Shown here one piece after another: positions 7,278 through 12,305 of a DNA stretch of 12,305 nucleotides; the first letter of the stretch is position 1, and the number at the start of each line of letters is the position of its first letter. The notes beneath the pieces are model-generated. The model saw only the letters and a program-made list of their open reading frames with translations. It did no database searches and was not told the origin of the DNA. Source of the DNA: Paramuribaculum sp. (lineage in GTDB: Bacteria; Bacteroidota; Bacteroidia; Bacteroidales; Muribaculaceae); the NCBI GenBank assembly GCA_029058705.1, contig JAIDXA010000358.1, positions 1 through 12,305 of the forward strand, in the 5' to 3' direction. Position numbers and translations under genes: made by a program.

Positions 7278-8056
7278 TAATCCTGGCTGTCGGGATTCTC
7301 GCCTTTTGCAACGGAGTACTTTCGATTGACTCCGCGAATGAGTTCAACGGGAGCTGACTGACGCAATTGCTCGCGCATTTGTCTCCTCTCGACCGCCTGC
7401 TTATTAATAAGTTCAATAGCAGCCGCACGCTTTTGCTTTTCCGAAGCTTTATAAGCTTTATAACCTCCGGAGCACAGTCCTATAAGAATAAACACGCCAA
7501 TCCCTTTATACCACGGACTTCCCGATGACTTAGATGAAACTTCAGCCTGCAAATAACTATCCCGTTCATTCAGCATTCGGATTTGCTCAGCCTTCCTAAA
7601 AGCCTCTGAGGCGTCCTTTTCATCAACAGTTGTATAACCGTCAAAAAAACTCTCTTCGTCGATATATGGCTGCCGCAGCTTGTCGATCAGAGGGTCGACC
7701 GAAGCATTCCTCCCACACAGAGTCAGCACAATCTCACGGAGAACCGGTTGTCGGATTTTCCGCCCGGCATCCCACGACATTGGTTCGGCCGACTTCTGTT
7801 TCGTGGAAGCACAATAGATAATGGCTGCATAGTCGTTGTAGTTCCGATCACGGACATCCTCATCAAGCCCACACTCCTCAATGCCAGAAAGATACAGTTT
7901 CCCATCATCTGACATATTCAGATCATGCCAGTCAAACGCCGACAGACCTTTACCGGAATCATGACTCTGCAACACTATCCCAAACAGATCAATCAATCGT
8001 GCCGTCAGCTCGTTATCAGGCAAAGCAGCCAGCTCTTTTATTTGTTTAAAGTCCAT
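7277..8056 (-). CDS. Single-pass membrane protein with kinase-C-lobe-like N-terminus
   Basis: A 259-residue protein. Residues about 38-125 resemble the C-lobe of a protein kinase fold: FDWHDLNMSDDGKLYLSGIE (41-60) sits where kinases have the HRDLxxxN catalytic loop and DFG strand, RNYNDYAAIIYCAS (71-84) resembles the D-x-W-x-x-G-x-x-Y helix, and PVLREIVLTLCGRN (104-117) the following helix. The N-lobe, the catalytic Asn and DFG are missing, so it would be a relic or pseudokinase at best. Residues about 182-200 form one membrane helix (YKGIGVFILIGLCSGG), followed by a charged, probably coiled tail (205-240). Without a signal peptide the first part is likely cytoplasmic. The middle of the gene is near 55% GC, unlike its AT-rich neighbours. 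Kinase resemblance is by eye only; the membrane helix is firm. Confidence 0.6.
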   Translation of the reverse strand: MDFKQIKELAALPDNELTARLIDLFGIVLQSHDSGKGLSAFDWHDLNMSDDGKLYLSGIEECGLDEDVRDRNYNDYAAIIYCASTKQKSAEPMSWDAGRKIRQPVLREIVLTLCGRNASVDPLIDKLRQPYIDEESFFDGYTTVDEKDASEAFRKAEQIRMLNERDSYLQAEVSSKSSGSPWYKGIGVFILIGLCSGGYKAYKASEKQKRAAAIELINKQAVERRQMREQLRQSAPVELIRGVNRKYSVAKGENPDSQD

Positions 8057-8068
8057 ATCAATCGATTT

Positions 8069-9322
8069 TTATTCGTTTACGCTATTAGATATTACTGTCT
8101 CGTCCACTTCAAATGGTTCACCGAGAGATTTCATAAGAGCCACGCAGTCTGGTTCGCCAAGTTCCGCTGCCTCCTTTAGATATTTAACCGCTAACTGATA
8201 ATCGTATAATTCCTTGCCTCCTTTTAGGTAAATCATACCCAATAATTTTGCAGTTGTTGCCAAAGTATAGTATTCATCAGCATTATCATGGGCAAATTTC
8301 GCCCACTTAAGAGCCTTGACTGAGTTTATTTCTGTAAAGTATTCGGAAATTCTGCATGCATGAAAAGGACTAACATTCTCCATTCCAACCGACTCTAGTA
8401 TTTCAATGGCTTGAGTTTTATCCTCTGAAACCCCAAGACCATCAAATAATAAGAGTGCATATGCTACTTTAGCAGGTAGATATTCTTTTTCAACAGCTAA
8501 TTTATACCACTTTGCCGCCTCTTCATATGATACTTCCACCGGTATATCTCCCCATTGATGTATATAGCCAACTTTATACGAACCTCTGGCATCGCCTTTT
8601 TCTGCCGATGCCATATAATATTTTAATGCTGTTTCATGATTCATGTCTACGGCTTTTCCATGTTCATAGAACAACCCGACATTGCATAGTGCAATGCGGT
8701 TTCCCTTATCGGCAGCTATTCTGTAAAGCTCTAGAGATTTCGCGTCATTTTGTTCCACTCCAAATCCATTTTCATACATAAAGCCCATATCAAGATAGCC
8801 ACCAGAATAATTGGCAGCAGCGGCCAAATTGAATAGTTGATATGCTTTTGGATAATCCTGTTTATCCAAGTATAGTAATCCGAGAACATCGTATCCGCGA
8901 CCTAATTTTCTTTCAGAGGCCTTTTTTAGATACTGTATCCCTTTTGTGCTATTTTTTTCATTTTCAACGCCCCACCCATTTATATACATTTTTCCTAAAT
9001 CGACCAACGCCTCATCAACTCCATGATTAATAGCTTTTTCAAACAAAGGCACAGCTTTTGACATGTCTTCTGTGGTGCCGATACCTGACAAATAACAGCG
9101 GCCAAGAATATAATACGCCATCGGATCGTTTTTTTCTGAATTGTGGAGTGACCACCAATAAGCCTCGCCTCCATGACCATTGTTGATGTAGTTAAACAGA
9201 GAGTCTACATCTATTTGATTTCTACAAAATTGACGAGCGACATCTTCTATTGTTGTTACTCCACGTGCTGCTAATGAACAAAACGCAATCAACAATATTG
9301 CACACAGTTTTCCTGTATTCAT
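8069..9322 (-). CDS. Secreted Sel1-repeat protein
   Basis: A 417-residue protein with a signal peptide (residues 1-19, ending in SLAA) and no lipobox, so it is probably soluble in the periplasm. Residues about 66-400 are a nearly continuous series of some nine Sel1 repeats with the usual A-x-x-x-LG-x-x-Y-x-x-G-x-G-V pattern, for example YYILGRCYLSGIGTTEDMSK, ALVDLGKMYINGWGVENEKN, YLDMGFMYENGFGVEQNDAK and ALCNVGLFYEHGKAVDMNHE. The family builds alpha-helical solenoids that bind other proteins. The C-terminal 20 residues are acidic and unrepeated. The gene starts 10 bases after the peptidase stop and ends 12 bases before the next gene, the tightest junctions of the run. A 60-base sample at 8461 is 37% GC. 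Domain call is secure; the partner is unknown. Confidence 0.9.
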   Translation of the reverse strand: MNTGKLCAILLIAFCSLAARGVTTIEDVARQFCRNQIDVDSLFNYINNGHGGEAYWWSLHNSEKNDPMAYYILGRCYLSGIGTTEDMSKAVPLFEKAINHGVDEALVDLGKMYINGWGVENEKNSTKGIQYLKKASERKLGRGYDVLGLLYLDKQDYPKAYQLFNLAAAANYSGGYLDMGFMYENGFGVEQNDAKSLELYRIAADKGNRIALCNVGLFYEHGKAVDMNHETALKYYMASAEKGDARGSYKVGYIHQWGDIPVEVSYEEAAKWYKLAVEKEYLPAKVAYALLLFDGLGVSEDKTQAIEILESVGMENVSPFHACRISEYFTEINSVKALKWAKFAHDNADEYYTLATTAKLLGMIYLKGGKELYDYQLAVKYLKEAAELGEPDCVALMKSLGEPFEVDETVISNSVNE

Positions 9323-9332
9323 ACCAAAACAT

Positions 9333-10562
9333 TTATTTGAGGATTGCTACTGATTTGATTACTTCGAGCATGAGGCGGTAGGCGTCTTCCATTTCGGCGA
9401 GATCGGCATACTCGCGGGTGGAGTGGATGGCATGCTGACCGGTGAACACACACATTCCACCCTTAAGCCCCTTGGCGGCGAACATCGAGGCAGTAGTCCC
9501 GCCACGTTCGTCGGCAAAGATGACGTTCTTGCCGATTTTTGCCGCAGCGTTCTCCACGAGCGATTGCGCCTGCGGGTGGATCGTATAGGCCACGTTTTCG
9601 TATTGCAGATCATCGTAGACAATTTCAACCTTGACATTAGGGAACTTGCGTTCGACATCGGCGATCGCTCCGGAGAGCATCCGGTCAAAAAGATCGCCTT
9701 CCGACTTGTCAAAATAGCGTACGCGGGTCTGAACCGTTGCGTTTGCGCCCTCTTTTTCAAGACTCCAGGGGTGAATGTAGCCCTGTGTGCCTTCAGAGTT
9801 TTCCGGACGGCTTTCGACGGGGAAATATGAAATGAATGCTGCGGCAGCCGCTGTCGCATCGCCAAGTTTCTGAGCTTTGGCGTCGCCGGGATGGGCGTCG
9901 CGTCCGATGAATCTCACGTTGAACCCACGGGCCGTGAAGTTGGATTTCGTGACAACATTCCCCTCCGGACCGTCAAGGTCGAAAAGGATGTCGGGCGAGA
10001 AGATTCCGGAGTCGATGGCATCGGCGGCCCGACCCACATCTTCGTTGGGACAGAATGCAAACTGGAGTGGGACATGCCTGAGCGACCTGTCGCTCAGAAT
10101 GGTGCGTATGAGCTGAATGGCAATCGTGCAGCCACACTTGTCGTCGGCGCCCAGCAGCGTCGATCCGTCGGTGCGGACGATCGTATGGCCATTCAGAGTG
10201 TCGACGATCGGTCGGATATTGCCTCCGACGGCTTCCGGCGTGACATCAAGATGACAGCTGACGCCCATTGTCGGACACGCTGTCTTGATGTTGGATGGAA
10301 TCGTTACATACAGGTAATTGGCATCTGAAAGCTCCACCCTGACCCCAGTGGCTCTGGATCGGGCCACGGCGTCCTCGACATCGGCCTTCAAAGCCAGTGC
10401 CATATTGCGCTGCCCCTGGGTGCAGACACTGTCGTAGTCTGACTGGCTGTCGATTGAAGCATACCTGACAAAGGTTTCAAGCATTGCTTTTTGAGTGGAA
10501 TTCTGTGCGGAGGCTACAAATACCGCAAAAACTGCAAACACGAAGAGATAATGATGTTTCAT
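9333..10562 (-). CDS. Exported PepT-like M20 metallopeptidase
   Basis: A 409-residue protein of tripeptidase T length whose first 19 residues form a signal peptide ending in VASA, so it should act in the periplasm rather than the cytoplasm like E. coli PepT. M20B motifs are in order: HLD (H104, D106), LLGADDK with the bridging D140, CPNEDVGRAAD with E174 as the catalytic base and D175 where PepT has a second Glu, FDLDG (D197) and GQHAIHSTREY with H390. The dimerisation insert around RDAHPGDAKAQKLGDA is present. The family removes N-terminal residues from short peptides using two zinc ions. It is the first gene of the seven-gene run and sits downstream of a structured RNA and promoter elements. 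GC is host-like (52% in a sample at 9901), so it may be a resident gene to which the rest was joined. Substrate length preference is inferred. Confidence 0.88.
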   Translation of the reverse strand: MKHHYLFVFAVFAVFVASAQNSTQKAMLETFVRYASIDSQSDYDSVCTQGQRNMALALKADVEDAVARSRATGVRVELSDANYLYVTIPSNIKTACPTMGVSCHLDVTPEAVGGNIRPIVDTLNGHTIVRTDGSTLLGADDKCGCTIAIQLIRTILSDRSLRHVPLQFAFCPNEDVGRAADAIDSGIFSPDILFDLDGPEGNVVTKSNFTARGFNVRFIGRDAHPGDAKAQKLGDATAAAAAFISYFPVESRPENSEGTQGYIHPWSLEKEGANATVQTRVRYFDKSEGDLFDRMLSGAIADVERKFPNVKVEIVYDDLQYENVAYTIHPQAQSLVENAAAKIGKNVIFADERGGTTASMFAAKGLKGGMCVFTGQHAIHSTREYADLAEMEDAYRLMLEVIKSVAILK

Positions 10563-10612
10563 GGTCTACATCCGATGCCACCGGACTCTCCTCATTGGCT
10601 CTAAAATAACCC

Positions 10613-10764
10613 CAAAAAAAAGCGTGAGAGTCTGTACTTTGCTCGTCCCACTAACGGAGGCTCTGACATTGCCCATCTTGGTAGAACGAGCAACGAGAGG
10701 CCTCACGCAAATATGTAACGAGCACGAGCGGATCAATGCTTTCTCTCGAAAGGCTCTGAACCGT
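10613..10764 (-). ncRNA. Structured small RNA or attenuator leader ending in a U-tract
   Basis: Transcription from the -7 element at 10770 would start near 10764 and reach a run of eight U residues at 10621-10614. Just before the U-run, an outer stem pairs GCGTGAG (plus-strand 10622-10628) with CTCACGC (10702-10708). Inside it, across an 8/10-base internal loop, an 8-base perfect stem (10639-10646 with 10686-10693) extends by five more pairs (10647-10651 with 10681-10685). Two of those five are G-U only in the minus-strand RNA; on the plus strand they would be A-C mismatches. That asymmetry and the U-run both indicate the minus strand. A GAGA-capped hairpin lies near the 5' end (about 10740-10755). 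It could be a leader that terminates before the peptidase gene, or a free RNA with a 6S-like rod and bubble. I recognise no family. Confidence 0.55.
10614..10708 (-). terminator. Rho-independent terminator formed by the closing stem of the RNA
   Basis: The 7-base stem GCGTGAG/CTCACGC encloses the whole inner hairpin and is followed directly by eight U residues on the minus strand. The loop is long but folded, so the shape is a rod. It lies 51 bases before the peptidase start codon and would block or attenuate entry into that gene. Confidence 0.55.
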
Positions 10765-10769
10765 AGGCA

Positions 10770-10777
10770 CAAATATA
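10770..10777 (-). promoter_or_regulatory. Bacteroidota-type -7 element for the structured RNA/peptidase run
   Basis: The minus strand reads TATATTTG followed by TGCC, a full TAnnTTTG match. Transcription would begin near 10764. No -33 TTTG at 19-21 bases is visible, only a TTG 8 bases upstream. Confidence 0.5.
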
Positions 10778-10849
10778 CATATCCACAAGCCGTCTACTGT
10801 TGCTACATCCTTGACCAAGATAAAGAAACTGTCAGATTTCCGTTAGTCA

Positions 10850-10875
10850 AGAAAGAGCGTTGGTATACGCTTTCT
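10850..10875. other. Intergenic hairpin
   Basis: AGAAAGAGCGT (10850-10860) pairs with ACGCTTTCT (10867-10875), a stem of about nine pairs with a 2-base bulge and a 6-base loop. No clear U-run follows on either strand, so it is not a standard terminator. In the minus direction it would lie in a leader started from the upstream -7 element at 10941. Confidence 0.4.
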
Positions 10876-10908
10876 GTTATTATGTCTGCATCCCACCCGC
10901 GTTAACCC

Positions 10909-10934
10909 CATATCGGGCCTCCGCGTACGATATG
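10909..10934. other. Inverted repeat just downstream of a minus-strand -7 element
   Basis: CATATCG (10909-10915) and CGATATG (10928-10934) are perfect complements around a 12-base spacer. In the minus direction they would form a hairpin at the very 5' end of an RNA started near 10935. They could instead be an operator. Confidence 0.35.
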
Positions 10935-10940
10935 CACTCG

Positions 10941-10948
10941 CAAAGCTA
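10941..10948 (-). promoter_or_regulatory. Second upstream Bacteroidota-type -7 element
   Basis: The minus strand reads TAGCTTTG followed by CGAG, a full match to TAnnTTTG. A TTG lies 22 bases upstream, close to the expected -33 position. A transcript from here would run about 320 bases to the U-tract at 10614 and about 375 bases to the peptidase start, so the run may have tandem promoters. Confidence 0.45.
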
Positions 10949-11122
10949 CGAAATAATCTGCAACATCACGCAATATCGGCCAACAAATATTATGCAAAAA
11001 ATTCTAAAAAAATCACGCTGTCCGCGCTCAGTCCAAATATATCCCGAACAGAACAATAACGACGGGTGGTGAAACGTTAAAAAAAGCGTGAATCATCCCC
11101 TCAACCAGACAACCATACTGAC

Positions 11123-11704
11123 ATGATTGAATATATCCGAGGCAAAATCGCCGAACTGACACCTACATATGCCGTAATCGAAACAGGAGGAATCGGCTAT
11201 ATGATCTGCATTACCCTCCCGGCCTACACTTCGCTCGAAGGGTGCGGCGAAACAAAGCTCCTCATCCACGAAGCGATCCGCGAAGATGCCCACCAGCTTT
11301 TCGGGTTCATCAACGAACAGGAGCGGTCGCTTTTCAGAGCCCTTATCGGTGTTTCGGGCGTCGGAGCCAACACGGCAAGAATGATTCTGTCATCCCTTTC
11401 TGCTCCTGAACTGGAATCGGTCATCATAAATGGCGACCATTCGAGGCTTAAAGGCGTAAAAGGAATCGGCATCAAAACCGCCCAGCGAATCATTGTTGAC
11501 CTTCGCGATAAAATAAAACCGACAGGCGATCCGTTATTACTACAGCCCGCAGCCTCATCGGAATCGTTCGACGAAGCCTTAGCAGCACTGACGATGCTCG
11601 GCTTCGCCCGTCCGCAGAGCCAGAAAGTCCTGAAAAAGATTTTCGAGGACGACCCTACAGCAAAAGTGGAGACCGCCATAAAGCGCGCGCTTGCAATGAT
11701 GTAG
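11123..11704 (+). CDS. ruvA: Holliday junction branch-migration complex subunit RuvA
   Basis: A 193-residue protein of normal RuvA length. Residues 1-62 are the OB-fold domain (MIEYIRGKIAEL start) with the acidic pin residues E54 and D55 in AIREDAHQLFGF. Residues about 70-130 hold the two helix-hairpin-helix motifs, LIGVSGVGANTARMIL and LKGVKGIGIKTAQRIIVDL, which grip DNA backbones. Residues about 145-193 form domain III, which contacts RuvB (EALAALTMLGF...AIKRAL). RuvA tetramers bind Holliday junctions and, with RuvB, move them during recombination repair. The ATG at 11123 gives the standard family N-terminus. The gene is followed after 52 bases by sprA, a gene order that is common in Bacteroidota. 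Confidence 0.97.
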   Translation: MIEYIRGKIAELTPTYAVIETGGIGYMICITLPAYTSLEGCGETKLLIHEAIREDAHQLFGFINEQERSLFRALIGVSGVGANTARMILSSLSAPELESVIINGDHSRLKGVKGIGIKTAQRIIVDLRDKIKPTGDPLLLQPAASSESFDEALAALTMLGFARPQSQKVLKKIFEDDPTAKVETAIKRALAMM

Positions 11705-11756
11705 GTCAGCTCTGACCGCCGAAAGCGACGGGTCTGCTTTTCTTCAACAACTTGCA

Positions 11757-12305
11757 GTGGCAAAACCGACTGACAACATAAATCCCCAGACTGCCCGCAG
11801 AGGGCTGAAATTAGGCAGATGGCTCATGCTGACCGCTCTGATCTTCTCAGCGGTCGGATCTTCGCTGTTTGCCGGCGCGCAATACAACAAAACGCGCGCC
11901 ACTCCTCCCGCTCCGCCGCCTCCGCCGCTGCCGCTGATCGACTCCATAATGCTCCCGTCGCCGGTCATGCAGACTGTTCCGCAAGGCTATGAAGAGCTGA
12001 TGGGGCGTCAGTTCGCCAACGATCTCGCCACTCCTTCAAATGTCAGAACCGTCACAGACTACGATCCGGAAACAGGTTGCTATGTGATCCGCACGCAAGT
12101 CGGCGACATGGATATCACGACGCCTTTCATCCTGACCCCGCAGCAATACAACGATTGGCAGACCCGACAGTCAATGCAGGCATATTATCGCAAACGCAAC
12201 TCAGAAGCTCTGACACAGAAAGAGAAACTGCCGTTTGACATTCTTGACATGAACTTTGCCCTGGGGCCGCTTGAAAAAATTTTCGGTCCCGGCGGTGTCA
12301 GTCTT
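11757..12305 (+). CDS. sprA: SprA, T9SS outer-membrane translocon component, N-terminal part (3' end outside window)
   Basis: 183 codons are visible from a GTG start. The protein begins with a basic region (R14, R15, K18, R21) and a hydrophobic stretch at 22-39 ending in FAGAQ, a good signal peptide, then a proline-rich linker (PPAPPPPPLPL). The segment DYDPETGCYVIRTQVGDMDI, followed by TPFILTPQQYNDW and later LGPLEKIFGPGGVSL, is characteristic of the SprA N-terminus. SprA is the very large outer-membrane barrel of the type IX secretion system, needed for secretion and, in some species, gliding. GTG at 11757 was preferred to ATG at 11826 because it supplies the positive n-region; the ATG would start inside the hydrophobic core. 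Position next to ruvA supports the call. Start site is less certain than identity. Confidence 0.88.
   Translation, partial: MAKPTDNINPQTARRGLKLGRWLMLTALIFSAVGSSLFAGAQYNKTRATPPAPPPPPLPLIDSIMLPSPVMQTVPQGYEELMGRQFANDLATPSNVRTVTDYDPETGCYVIRTQVGDMDITTPFILTPQQYNDWQTRQSMQAYYRKRNSEALTQKEKLPFDILDMNFALGPLEKIFGPGGVSL

Larger units (their letters stand above)
10563..11122. other. 560-base noncoding regulatory region between the peptidase gene and ruvA
   Basis: The region separates the divergent peptidase run and ruvA. It holds the structured RNA, at least two minus-strand -7 elements and two further hairpin-forming repeats. A third weak minus-strand match (TATATTTG at 11034-11041) is also present. I found no TAnnTTTG on the plus strand, so the ruvA promoter is not identified. 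No convincing gene is seen on either strand: the open frames here translate to unpatterned products and overlap the RNA. Confidence 0.6.

Noticed and set aside
4479..9322. Insertion sequence, integrase, CRISPR array, tRNA or att site bounding the accessory run
   Set aside because: No transposase or integrase frame, no regular spaced repeats and no tRNA cloverleaf were seen, so mobility is not supported beyond base composition.
10571..10593. GAGGAGAGTCCGG on the minus strand, similar to the RNase P RNA signature GAGGAAAGUCCGG
   Set aside because: It runs straight into the peptidase coding sequence and the other RNase P conserved regions and 3' end are absent.
10566..10772. 68-codon minus-strand open frame as a possible leader peptide of the peptidase run
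   Set aside because: Its start lies within the -7 element and upstream of the predicted transcription start, and the product is unpatterned. A transcript from 10941 could include it, but nothing else supports it.
10561..10905. 114-codon plus-strand open frame upstream of ruvA
   Set aside because: It is antisense to the structured RNA, starts inside the peptidase start codon region and has no recognisable protein pattern.
11034..11041. Third minus-strand TATATTTG as a promoter
   Set aside because: No suitable -33 element is seen and there is no nearby product. A short AT-rich match is expected by chance, so it is mentioned only within the noncoding region.

Overview
The window reads as the chromosome of a Bacteroidales bacterium, possibly a gut Muribaculaceae-like species (the family level is a guess). 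The evidence is the ruvA-sprA gene pair, Bacteroidota-type -7 elements (TAnnTTTG) upstream of genes, almost no Shine-Dalgarno sequences, a BspA-type leucine-rich repeat protein and MKKFF-type signal peptides. Every call was made by reading the sequence; no database search was run.

Layout. (1) Bases 1-1419, plus strand: the C-terminal end of a membrane-anchored family 2 glycosyltransferase, a radC gene that overlaps it by ATGA, and a 55-residue single-pass membrane protein. (2) Bases 1460-3160, minus strand: a SulP anion transporter with a C-terminal STAS domain and its own promoter near 3241. (3) Bases 3315-10562, minus strand: seven co-directional genes with gaps of 10-48 bases and no internal promoter in the gaps. 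In transcription order they are an exported PepT-like M20 peptidase, a secreted Sel1-repeat protein, a membrane-anchored protein with a kinase-C-lobe-like N-terminus, a second secreted Sel1-like protein, a small secreted unknown, a cytoplasmic HExxH/zinc-ribbon putative metallopeptidase, and a cytoplasmic protein with C-terminal BspA-type LRRs. (4) Bases 10563-11122: a 560-base noncoding region with minus-strand promoter elements and a strongly structured RNA that ends in a U-tract. It is either an attenuator/leader of the seven-gene run or a free small RNA. (5) Bases 11123-12305, plus strand: ruvA, then the 5' end of sprA.

The housekeeping genes (radC, ruvA, sprA, sulP) are ordinary. The seven-gene run is the accessory part. 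Much of 4479-9322 is clearly AT-richer than its flanks, with a near-normal-GC gene embedded in it. Two of its gene junctions carry diverged copies of the same roughly 64-base sequence. The run combines periplasmic parts (peptidase, two Sel1 proteins, a small secreted protein), a membrane-spanning part and cytoplasmic parts (HExxH protein, LRR protein). That is compatible with a trans-envelope sensing or processing system, but this is inference and I know of no named system with this composition.
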